Origin: Candidatus Bathyarchaeota archaeon
GTDB lineage: Archaea > Thermoproteota > Bathyarchaeia > Bathyarchaeales > Bathycorpusculaceae
NCBI GenBank assembly: GCA_003141855.1
Contig: PLNS01000022.1
Coordinates: forward strand, 1 to 47,440
Direction: 5' to 3'
Length of the DNA: 47,440 nucleotides
Notes under the pieces: generated by a model
Seen by the model: the letters and a program-made list of their open reading frames with translations, nothing else
Databases searched by the model: none
Told to the model about the DNA's origin: nothing
Shown: positions 31,807 through 39,656 of the stretch, piece after piece
Layout of the letters: every line of letters starts with the position of its first letter
Position numbering within the stretch: position 1 is the stretch's first letter
Made by a program: the position numbers and the translations under genes

Positions 31807-32180
31807 TCAGCAAACAAGTTGAATTTTTAGTGAAACTACGTGATTCTTTGGCTATGGCAGCGGAAGCAACCAATGAATACATAGACTCGTTAGCTCCGGC
31901 TGGAATGAAGGAAAAACCCCCCGTTATCGCCGTTACTGAAACCACTTTTTCAATCCTCAAGTTTGAGGCGCAGGAAGGGACCAAATTAGGCAGTTTTGAA
32001 GTAGCATACAAAGCCAACAATGTTGAAGAAAAGTGGACCCAATCGTTCAAGATTCTCAAGGACGCCAACGCAACGATCCAAGAACGCTATCACGGCAAAG
32101 ATTACCAATTTAACTATTGGTTGTACGGCGAAGGCAAGATTTATCGGCAAAAACTCAAGGGAGCTAACGCTACACAATGA
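31803..32180 (+). CDS. Hypothetical protein upstream of MCM (125 aa)
   Basis: This 125-aa alpha/beta protein is coupled to both neighbours by ATGA overlaps. It has a helical N-terminus and a region FSILKFEAQEGTKLGSFEV suggesting a beta-sheet core. No domain is recognised; the position suggests a replication accessory factor. Confidence 0.6.
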   Translation: MISKQVEFLVKLRDSLAMAAEATNEYIDSLAPAGMKEKPPVIAVTETTFSILKFEAQEGTKLGSFEVAYKANNVEEKWTQSFKILKDANATIQERYHGKDYQFNYWLYGEGKIYRQKLKGANATQ

Positions 32181-34747
32181 CCGAGAAACCAAGGCAAAAC
32201 TGCTCTGTTTGCCAAGCCATAATTCCAGATATAACAGATGATCTAACAAAAATAGAGCAAGAGCGTTTCCTTAAAGATGGGTTCTGTTCAAGATGTAGAG
32301 GCAACACAACAAGGCAAGAATATTACAAGCGAAGTACAGAGCAACAAGAGAACGAAGAAAATAACCCAATTATTCTAGAGCACATTAATGATATTGAAAA
32401 TCCTATTTTAGTTAAACATAAAATTGTCGTTAATGCAACCATATCCAGTACAAGCACATCATATACTGTACCAAAAACGGTAAAAGCAAAACTAATAGAT
32501 GAAGATTCTAAAGAAACAAGTGACATACAATTCATAATTGCCCCCGAAAATCCCGTTAATATTGAGTTGGCAGATGTCTCAAACGCGGTCAAAATAAAAC
32601 GCTTACGTACGTTAATAGCCGCCAGTTATCCGCGTTCAACAGTGATAATTGAAGACGAAGCGAAATATCGTAATATCTACCTAGTAAGAGTTAGGCCGCC
32701 AGTTTTTTCGCTAAAAATGGATGTCATACAAAACAAGTTCGTTGACGATAAAGGCTATGAATACAAATGCATTGAATTATACATCATTTCTGAAAAACAG
32801 TTAATTCTCCAGCCAAGCACCTTAATCCATATTGAAGGCATACCTTTACCAAGCCCTAAGACACAAAAAACAACATTATTAGCTTACAATATTAGCTTTC
32901 CAGAAGATATAAACTCGTTCGATACAACAAAAATAGATCAATTAAAGCAAGAGTTTGAAGGCAAACCCGTTTCATACCGCTTAAACTGGATACTTGATAG
33001 ATTCACAGCATACAGTCGTATAATTGGCAGACGCAACGTAGCCACCGCTGGATTTCTAATCTATTTCACACCGTTATATGCAGAGTTTAGAGGCGAGATA
33101 AGAAATGGTTGGGGAAATGGTGCAGTAATCGGCGATACAACAACAGGCAAAAGCGAGACTATAAAAAAAATTGCAGCCAAACTTAAAGCTGGAATGATTA
33201 TATCGGCTGAGTCAGCAAGCATTGTAGGCTTAACAGGCGCAGCTATTCAAACAGAAAAAGGAGCTTGGTTTATTGATTGGGGGTTTTTACCATTAAACGA
33301 TAGAAAACTTATCGGTTTAGATGGAATGCACAAGCTTTCAAAAGCTGCAATCGCAACAATGGCAGAGGCAGAACGTGACGGAAGAATCACTATAGTAAAA
33401 GCTGGAAAAGCAACAACTACCGCAAGAACCCGACAGATCAAAATTTTTAATCCATTAGACGAAGAATCCAAAAATTTTAGTACAAAAAGCTTATCTGAAT
33501 TTCTTTATCCATGCCAAGCATTAAAAACTGTTCTTGACGAAATCAGCATAGCAAGATTAGACCTAGCCGTTACCTCTGACTCAAGAGATGTAACACCCGA
33601 AGAAATCAATAGCGTAAATATACCTGAGCAAGATTTAAAACTTGACTTACTTTCCGAAGCCCTAAAATGGATATGGTCAAACACCGCAAAAATCGAGTGG
33701 ACAGAACAAGCAGAAACAACATTACTAACAAAAGCTACAGAGTTAGAAAAAAAATTCTATTTCAGAGAAGTACCCCTGATAAGCCCTGATACAAAATGGA
33801 AACTAGCACGATTAAGTATAGCATTAGCAGGCTTAACTATCTCAACAACTGATTATAAAACTATTCAAGTTACAGAGGACCATGTAAACACTATTGTTGA
33901 CTTCTTAAGCACTGAGTACACACGTATGGGGTTAAACATACTTGCACAACTTGAACGCTATGAAAAACTAACCATTGAAGACGTTGAAACCATAATAAAA
34001 AGAGTCTCGGATCAAACAAGCAAACACCCTATAGAAAACATCCCAGAGATACTTAAGTTCATAGCAATAAAAACACATGTCACAAAAGACGAAATAATGG
34101 TAAAGTTTGACCTCAAAGAAACCAACCAAGCAAGACCTCTATTAGCTACTTTACAAAATGAAGGCTTACTTACCAATAAAAAAGGATTCTATTCAACCGC
34201 AAAACTAAACGAGGCGTGTACTGTAACTAAGAATTTTACCCTACTTACCACGTTTAACATGGTAGAAACTAAACCCCCCCTAAAAGAAAAAAGTAAAGAA
34301 GAGCAAGAAATCAAACAAACAAAACTCCAAATAGAAGAGAGAGGGGGGTTTAATTCTGATAGTGGTAAAGCTGGTAAGTGTGGTAAAACCCTAACAACTC
34401 CAACCCCTGAAAATAAGACTTATGGACCTTGTAAAGTAACAGACGCAGATAGAGAAAAGGGAGAAACTGAAAAATCAGCGTTAAGAGAAGGCAAGGTAGT
34501 ACATTATCAGGATGTTAACGCTTATGTTGAATCCCATAAATGCGACAACAAAGAATGCAAGAATCAAAATGGTTTGTTAGCTGAGAAAAAGCAGTTTATC
34601 AGCAAAGAGGACCAAGAACGGCTAAAACTGGAAACTAACGCGGTTTATCTATGTAATGATTGCTTCGAAGCGGTAAGGGCTAAGGCTGAAAGTGAAGGCG
34701 CTGAGTTTGTTAAGGACTCACAAGAGCAGCCAACGGAGGGCTTTTAG
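32177..34747 (+). CDS. MCM-like replicative helicase, atypical
   Basis: This 856-aa protein has an N-terminal zinc finger (NCSVCQAII...CSRCRG), a long middle region, then the AAA+ MCM core: Walker A GDTTTGKS (319-326), a Walker B-like IGLDGMHK where canonical MCM has IDEFDK (D382 kept, the Glu replaced by Gly383), the EAERDGRITIVKAGKATT pre-sensor region and ARTRQI arginine segment. A winged-helix-like region follows, and a C-terminal zinc motif (CDNKEC...CNDC) ends it. The lost Walker B Glu and the extra zinc modules set it apart from cellular MCM. Confidence 0.8.
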   Translation: MTEKPRQNCSVCQAIIPDITDDLTKIEQERFLKDGFCSRCRGNTTRQEYYKRSTEQQENEENNPIILEHINDIENPILVKHKIVVNATISSTSTSYTVPKTVKAKLIDEDSKETSDIQFIIAPENPVNIELADVSNAVKIKRLRTLIAASYPRSTVIIEDEAKYRNIYLVRVRPPVFSLKMDVIQNKFVDDKGYEYKCIELYIISEKQLILQPSTLIHIEGIPLPSPKTQKTTLLAYNISFPEDINSFDTTKIDQLKQEFEGKPVSYRLNWILDRFTAYSRIIGRRNVATAGFLIYFTPLYAEFRGEIRNGWGNGAVIGDTTTGKSETIKKIAAKLKAGMIISAESASIVGLTGAAIQTEKGAWFIDWGFLPLNDRKLIGLDGMHKLSKAAIATMAEAERDGRITIVKAGKATTTARTRQIKIFNPLDEESKNFSTKSLSEFLYPCQALKTVLDEISIARLDLAVTSDSRDVTPEEINSVNIPEQDLKLDLLSEALKWIWSNTAKIEWTEQAETTLLTKATELEKKFYFREVPLISPDTKWKLARLSIALAGLTISTTDYKTIQVTEDHVNTIVDFLSTEYTRMGLNILAQLERYEKLTIEDVETIIKRVSDQTSKHPIENIPEILKFIAIKTHVTKDEIMVKFDLKETNQARPLLATLQNEGLLTNKKGFYSTAKLNEACTVTKNFTLLTTFNMVETKPPLKEKSKEEQEIKQTKLQIEERGGFNSDSGKAGKCGKTLTTPTPENKTYGPCKVTDADREKGETEKSALREGKVVHYQDVNAYVESHKCDNKECKNQNGLLAEKKQFISKEDQERLKLETNAVYLCNDCFEAVRAKAESEGAEFVKDSQEQPTEGF

Positions 34748-34861
34748 TTGGACCCGAAACTTTTAGCCCATCTTGAGCAAGTCCAGTGGGTTATTCGTTT
34801 AAACTGTCTTTCCAATTCGTTAAGGGATGTTGATGTTCGTGGCAATCGGAGGGTTTCCTAG
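34748..34861 (+). CDS. Small ORF (37 aa) linking MCM and integrase
   Basis: TTG 34748 follows the MCM stop directly, and its TAG stop overlaps the integrase GTG start at 34861. The peptide begins MDPKLLAHLEQVQWVIRLNC and is a likely helix. Its main role may be translational coupling of the integrase to the MCM operon. Confidence 0.45.
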   Translation: MDPKLLAHLEQVQWVIRLNCLSNSLRDVDVRGNRRVS

Positions 34862-36018
34862 TGGAAGCCCAAGTTCAAAACGCTATAGTTTGCCCAGAAT
34901 GCAGTAGCGAGCGAATAGAAAAAGCTGGAAAACGGTATTTGGATGATGTTGAAATTCAACGGTTTAGCTGCAAGAAATGTGGTTACAGGTTTTCAGACCC
35001 AACAGCCTTAAAAACTATTAGAATTAATAGAGATACCGCCCACAAGTATGCGCAATCAAACAAGGATGCGAAAAACTTGACGGTTCTAGCGGTAGTTAAG
35101 CAAGCTATCGCTGGCGAAAAAACCAATTTAGACACACGCTTAATAAACTACGCATGGCACGAAAAGAAACGCGGCATAGCAGATTCAACGATTGCACACA
35201 GAATTTTTCGACTGAATGTGATGATAAACAGAGGCACAAACCTAGACAACCCCGACAGCTTCCTAACGGTTTTAATGACTGAAGGCTTCAGCGATGCTTC
35301 AAAATTCCATTATGTCCAAGCCTACCTAAGCTATACTAAAGCGTTCCAGATACCGTTTGATAAACCACATATCAATTATGAACCTAAAGAACAATACACG
35401 CCAAAACCCTATGAAGTCACAACTTTAGTTCAAAATCTTGGAAGGGAACAAGCCGCATTATGTCAAGCATTGGCAGATACAGGCGCAAGGATTGGGGAAA
35501 TGGCGCGTTTGTTGGAAAAAGAGATTGACGCGCAAAGCAAAATAATCTACATCAACCATCCAGAGAAGGGCAGCAAGGCGCGACATATCACTGTTACCGA
35601 ACAATGTATTGCAATGCTGTTAGCACTACCAAAGAAATATAGTCCGAACGTCTTTAACCCAAACAAACGCACCTTACAGTCAACCTTTGCACGTTCAAGA
35701 AACCGAATAGCCAAAAAACTTCAGATGCCTAACCTCGAAAACATACATCATCATAGCTTCAGACGGTACTATGCAGACCAAACCTACAAAAAAACCAGTT
35801 TCAATGTACGGAAAGTTCAAGCAAGACTAGGCCACAAACGGTTAAGTTCTACAGAGAAATACTTTGGTGTCTTTGACGATCAAGCATGTACTTATGAAAC
35901 AGCCCGGGCTTACACCATAGAGGAAACGGAAGAACTTAGGCGTTTAGGCTATGAACTGTACGACACTGGAATAGACAAAGACGGCAAAGCGGTTAAACTC
36001 TATTCGAGGCTGACATAG
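34861..36018 (+). CDS. Tyrosine integrase with N-terminal zinc ribbon
   Basis: This 385-aa integrase starts at GTG 34861. An N-terminal zinc ribbon (CPECSSERIEKAGKRY...CKKCGYRFS) is followed by a core-binding domain (about 75-180) and a catalytic domain with R210 (TGARIGEM), Lys in EKGSKAR, HSFR box II, H325 in LGHKR and nucleophile Y334 (EKYFG). All key residues are present. It ends 31 bp before the right att repeat, the usual place for the enzyme that integrates the element. The zinc ribbon is an uncommon N-terminal addition. Confidence 0.9.
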   Translation: MEAQVQNAIVCPECSSERIEKAGKRYLDDVEIQRFSCKKCGYRFSDPTALKTIRINRDTAHKYAQSNKDAKNLTVLAVVKQAIAGEKTNLDTRLINYAWHEKKRGIADSTIAHRIFRLNVMINRGTNLDNPDSFLTVLMTEGFSDASKFHYVQAYLSYTKAFQIPFDKPHINYEPKEQYTPKPYEVTTLVQNLGREQAALCQALADTGARIGEMARLLEKEIDAQSKIIYINHPEKGSKARHITVTEQCIAMLLALPKKYSPNVFNPNKRTLQSTFARSRNRIAKKLQMPNLENIHHHSFRRYYADQTYKKTSFNVRKVQARLGHKRLSSTEKYFGVFDDQACTYETARAYTIEETEELRRLGYELYDTGIDKDGKAVKLYSRLT

Positions 36019-36048
36019 ACATGATGGTAGCGAAAAAAACGTGCCTTC

Positions 36049-36481
36049 AGAGTTGGTAGCCCGCTTGGATGGCTGTGTTGTCTACTTTTGCGGTCATCCT
36101 GCTCGTGTACGTTAGCGTTTTGATGGTTTGTTCTGAGAAACCGAATTTTTCGCCGACTGCAGCTATGTCGCTGGGTGTTTTGCGCGAGGTTTTGCCTTTG
36201 CCTCCGCAGACAGCGATGCCGTGCTCTTCAGGCGATAAGGCGCCTTTGAGAATGCCCGTGACTACTGTGGTTACTCCTGAACTGTGCCAGTCGTAAGCCA
36301 ACACGCAGCCGAACGCTTGAAACCAGTAAGGGTCCGAAAGTCGTGCGATGAATTTGGCGGTGCCCTGCTCCTCAATCATGATGCTGGCTATTTCCTTGGC
36401 AAGTTTACGCATGCGCCCCGTAAGCCAAGAAGGAGCCTTGCCGCCATGCAAAGGCAAGTTCGCGACACCAGTCCGATACAT
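36049..36481 (-). pseudogene. DUF763 gene, 5' half (interrupted by provirus)
   Basis: The frame begins MYRTGVANLPLHGGKAPSWL and contains WFQAFGCVLAYDWHSSGVTT, GGKGKTSRKTP and SRMTAKVDNTAIQAGYQL, all typical of DUF763 N-terminal regions. At the att repeat it runs into a TGA contributed by the element (stop at 36047-36049). Together with 21827-22533 it forms one gene. Its expression may give a 144-aa truncated product. Confidence 0.88.
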
Positions 36482-36961
36482 CGTTCATCGTGGTTGGATG
36501 GTTCCCATCGGGATATATGGATTATTGCAACCAAACCCGCAAAACACGCCGCCAACACGCTCAGCTAACCATAATCAAACATAAACACTGACTTTCAACA
36601 TGCTAATGACCGCTAAAACCACCAATACCGACCTACCCCTCTTAGGGATTCGGCGACTCCAACAGCTTTTTGCTCCGAAAATCGCCAATAGCGACCTACC
36701 CCTATAGGTTTCTGCAATGATATCCTAATAGGATCCAAATAGGTGGCTCAGTCTACCCCTCTATCGTTTTAACATAGAACCTCTATTAGGCTCCTAATAG
36801 GCTCCAAATATGACAGCATTTAACTGTAATTTTTGGTGGTTTTTTTGGCTGCGAAGTATCTTTCTTTTGCTGACCGAACTGGCGTTTTGTTGGCTCATTC
36901 ATGTTACCACACAGTCTTAATTATGTTGTCGAGAGTAGATGCGAACAATGAGGTTTGATGT
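36482..36961. other. Intergenic region with short repeats
   Basis: No ORF is supported. It contains two copies of a CCAATANCGACCTACCCC unit (36621-36647, 36684-36709), and a separate 19-bp duplication TCCTAATAGGMTCCAAATA (36723 and 36792). The Lrp-like gene follows; its TATA has not been placed with confidence. Confidence 0.5.
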
Positions 36962-37198
36962 ATGATATCTGCAGTAGTCTTAGTAAATACCGACTTAGGC
37001 TCCCAAGATAAAGTATTAGAAAGCCTAAAGCAAGTTGAGGGCGTTGAAGAAGCACACGCCCTATACGGCGTATATGATCTTTTAATCAAAATCAAAGCCA
37101 TATCAGTTGACAAGCTAAAAGACATAACTAAATTACGCATAAGACAAATAGCCGGCGTAACCAGCTCATTAACGCTAATGATAATTGAGAACCAATAA
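36962..37198 (+). CDS. Stand-alone RAM (Lrp/AsnC ligand-binding) domain protein
   Basis: This 78-aa protein, with MISAVVLVNTDLGSQDKVLE, VEGVEEAHALYGVYDLLIK and IRQIAGVTSSLTLMI, is the beta-alpha-beta RAM domain of Lrp/AsnC regulators without the DNA-binding helix-turn-helix. Stand-alone RAM proteins bind amino acids or modulate partner regulators. No operon partner is seen. Confidence 0.85.
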   Translation: MISAVVLVNTDLGSQDKVLESLKQVEGVEEAHALYGVYDLLIKIKAISVDKLKDITKLRIRQIAGVTSSLTLMIIENQ

Positions 37199-37252
37199 GG
37201 TAGGACTCATTAATGGTCTTTTTTTTGCTTTAAGCCTATTTGACTAAAAAAT

Positions 37253-37837
37253 TTATGGATGATTAATCAGGGTTTCTCTAAGTGAATTTCTATATTGGAT
37301 TTTCCAGTTCCACAATAAACCCGCTACAACCGCGATTCTCAGGTATATGGAGAGAGCCATCATCCATGAAGTGACGGTTATTACTGTGAATCCGAGGTTT
37401 AGGTTGAATAGGTAGGTGTTGCTTGGGATTAGCCATAGGTGGTAGTAGTGGCTTAGGTCGGTGGGTATGCCGATGGCGTATTTTGCGAGCCAGTAGAATA
37501 CGTCGTTCATCAGCGAAGCGATAAGTCCCAGTCCTATCGTTAACTGCCAATTTTTTAGGTTAAGCATCGAGAAGCCCACGAAGGGTAAAAAATACATTAA
37601 CACCAGCCATAGGTGGTAGCCGTAGTTTAAGCCTGAAGAGGCAATGTCAATATAATTGATAAACACCAAGCCATAAAGAACCGCGAAAACTACCAGAAAA
37701 TGCAGTTTGCCCTCAAGAACCCCACTAAACCCTAGTTTACCGCTGATTTGAGCGTCTAGGGCTTGGAAACGGGATGCTTTCTTTGACTTCAGGGAACTTC
37801 CACGAAAATCCGAGGCACCATCAATCATAATAAACAT
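37253..37837 (-). CDS. Multi-span membrane protein, unknown
   Basis: This 194-aa protein has a charged N-terminal segment of about 45 residues followed by roughly five hydrophobic helices (for example FLVVFAVLYGLVFINYI and WMMALSIYLRIAVVAGLLW). No catalytic motif is seen. It is flanked by a RAM gene and the SelB-like gene, with a dispersed-repeat copy in its upstream spacer. Confidence 0.7.
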   Translation of the reverse strand: MFIMIDGASDFRGSSLKSKKASRFQALDAQISGKLGFSGVLEGKLHFLVVFAVLYGLVFINYIDIASSGLNYGYHLWLVLMYFLPFVGFSMLNLKNWQLTIGLGLIASLMNDVFYWLAKYAIGIPTDLSHYYHLWLIPSNTYLFNLNLGFTVITVTSWMMALSIYLRIAVVAGLLWNWKIQYRNSLRETLINHP

Positions 37838-38003
37838 TGTTTACTGGAAATCTGTAATTCAGGTCAATCTCCCAAATCAAGTTTCCAAATACTTTTTTGG
37901 CTTGAGAAACCGCCAATACGGACCTACCCCCCTTAGGCTTGCGGCTCAAACAAAGTATTCTTAAACGAAAAAACGGGTACAGCATAAAAAAACAAAGGCT
38001 ACT

Positions 38004-38975
38004 CTAAGATAGCTCAATGGTTCCTGCGACTCGCAGTTTTGCGCCTTCCAAATACATCAGTACTGCTTTGTCGTTGGGGCGATGGACAAGGGGTTTATCG
38101 AGCGTTAAGGTGAGGGTGGGTTTTTTCCAGTCGCCTGTGTCGGTTGCCGCGTCCACTTTGGCGGTTATGAATTGGGTCCAGTGGCCGACGTGCATGACCA
38201 TGCCTGGCTTGATGGGTGTTTGCCAGTACTTTACCAGCGAAGCCTGCGTTTGCAGTTTGGTTGAGGTTTTGATTGCGGGGTCGTTTGTTAAGACGGTTCC
38301 GCGGTCTAAGTCTTCCACTTCAACGTTTTTCAAAGCTAACCCCACGCGGTCGCCTTCGCCTGCAACGTCGAATTCTTCGTCGTGTTTTTGGATGGAGCGG
38401 ACTTGGGCGGTTTTTGCTGCTGGAAGAACACTCAGTGAGGCGTGTTTCTGGATGACGCCATTAACGACTATGCCGAGAACTACTACCCCGACGCCTTTCA
38501 CGTTGAAAGCATGGTCTACTGGAACTATGCCTGTTGGCTGTTGCCCCGCTGGAACTTCGGTTGGTTTTTGCTGGGAAGCTTCCAACAACAGTTTTTCTCT
38601 TAGGAGGTTGGGGTCGTCGTTTACGATTTCGAATTTTTCCAGACTCGTTCCTTTTATGAGCGCTTCAATTTTTTCTTTGGGAACATAGTTTCTTAGGATT
38701 ATGTAGCCACTTTTTATGTCGGAGCATTGGAGCATTACTAAGCATTCGCCAAAGGTGGCGTTTATCTCGTCCACGATGATTATGGCTTTTTTTGCTAAGG
38801 CAACAGCGTAGAATAACGGCGCTAAACGTTCGGGGTAGCGGGTGGGTTCGATGAAGGTTACGGTGTCTTCGCCTTTTTTGAGGTTGTAGAGGGTTATGTC
38901 TGTGGATGTTCCTTTTTTGGCGAGGTTGCCGCCGTAATCTAAGGAGCCGATGATGGCTACTGTAATGTTTCCCAT
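38004..38975 (-). CDS. SelB-like elongation factor paralogue, degenerate G domain
   Basis: This 323-aa protein has EF1A/SelB-type domains II and III (GVVVLGIVVNGVIQKHASLS; GDRVGLALKNVEVEDLDRGTVL) but its G domain lacks Walker A: the P-loop position reads GSLDYGGN, and no DxxG or NKxD motif is clear. It matches the published idea of archaeal SelB-like proteins that lost GTPase motifs in lineages without selenocysteine. It cannot act as a normal GTPase; a regulatory or RNA-binding role is inferred. Confidence 0.75.
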   Translation of the reverse strand: MGNITVAIIGSLDYGGNLAKKGTSTDITLYNLKKGEDTVTFIEPTRYPERLAPLFYAVALAKKAIIIVDEINATFGECLVMLQCSDIKSGYIILRNYVPKEKIEALIKGTSLEKFEIVNDDPNLLREKLLLEASQQKPTEVPAGQQPTGIVPVDHAFNVKGVGVVVLGIVVNGVIQKHASLSVLPAAKTAQVRSIQKHDEEFDVAGEGDRVGLALKNVEVEDLDRGTVLTNDPAIKTSTKLQTQASLVKYWQTPIKPGMVMHVGHWTQFITAKVDAATDTGDWKKPTLTLTLDKPLVHRPNDKAVLMYLEGAKLRVAGTIELS

Positions 38976-39250
38976 AGTATCATAAACCTTTGAACTATCC
39001 GCATTGTGGTTTGTTCTGCAAGATAAGTGTTATTGGTGCAAGCAGTAATTTTCAATTGAGACTCGAAAGAAAAATACGGATTAACTTGCTAAATGCATGT
39101 ACGAAAGGTTCTTAAGGCATCGGGTATTCTTCTAAACGGCAAGAAATCGGCGGATTAAACTGCCAATTCAGGTAACGACCAGTTTCCAAACCGAAGCGGG
39201 TCAGACCAAATAAAAAAGGTTAAAATAGTCCGATGAAGAGGTGAAAAGGT

Positions 39251-39568
39251 ATGGAAAATATTTACGCAGCGATGCTCCTTCACAAGGCAGGAAAAGAAAT
39301 AAACGAAGAATCAGTAACAACTGTTCTTACAGCAGCAGGAATCACAGTTGACCAAATACAAGTTAAAGCACTCGTAGCATCACTCAGCGAAGTAAACATT
39401 GAGGAAGCAATTAAAGCCGCACCGACAATGATGGCAGCCGCTCCAATAGCAGCTCCAGCAGAACAGAAATCAGCAGCAGCCGCACCAGAAGACAAGAAGA
39501 AGAAAGCTGAAGAAGAAAAAGCCAAGGAAGACGCAGCACTAGAAGGATTAGGCGCCCTATTCGGGTAA
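39251..39568 (+). CDS. Ribosomal stalk protein P1 (L12)
   Basis: This 105-aa protein has the dimerisation helices ([32 protein letters not shown]), an Ala-rich hinge and the acidic [19 protein letters not shown]-terminus that recruits elongation factors. GAGGTG lies about eight bases upstream (39237-39242), so ATG 39251 is well supported. It is monocistronic, followed by T-rich DNA that can terminate transcription. Confidence 0.95.
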   Translation: MENIYAAMLLHKAGKEINEESVTTVLTAAGITVDQIQVKALVASLSEVNIEEAIKAAPTMMAAAPIAAPAEQKSAAAAPEDKKKKAEEEKAKEDAALEGLGALFG

Positions 39569-39574
39569 AATAAG

Positions 39575-39602
39575 CCTTACTCTTATTTTTAATTTATTTT
39601 TC
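39575..39602 (+). terminator. T-rich terminator after P1 gene
   Basis: A stretch of T-rich sequence (CTTATTTTTAATTTATTTTT) follows the P1 stop by about 10 bp, which fits archaeal factor-independent termination. Confidence 0.4.
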
Positions 39603-39656
39603 CCAAAAAATATTTTATATTTATTTACACTTTATTCTCTAACGCAAAAAAACGCT

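Larger units (their letters stand above)
22528..36054. mobile_element. 13.5-kb provirus or plasmid-like element in DUF763
   Basis: Direct repeats AGAGTT at 22528-22533 and 36049-36054 flank the insert (13521 bp between copies). Rejoining across them restores the DUF763 reading frame GYQL|YHHAF. Contents: overlapping small genes, zinc-finger microproteins, an 890-aa Ser/Pro-rich protein, HNH protein, RHH regulator, P-loop NTPase, MCM-like helicase and two tyrosine recombinases, one ending 31 bp from the right repeat. No known capsid gene is recognised, so virus or plasmid status is open. Confidence 0.88.
36621..37937. repeat. Dispersed CCAATA-CGACCTACCCC repeat, three copies
   Basis: Copies lie at 36621-36647, 36684-36709 and 37911-37937, in different intergenic spaces. 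The core is GCCAATA followed by CGACCTACCCC and a TAGG-type end, with a short ACCTA...TAGGT dyad in the second copy. The unit is about 27 bp. Confidence 0.6.

Noticed and set aside
36621-36812. CRISPR-like repeat array
   Set aside because: Copies are few, irregularly spaced and in separate spacers; no cas genes are present.
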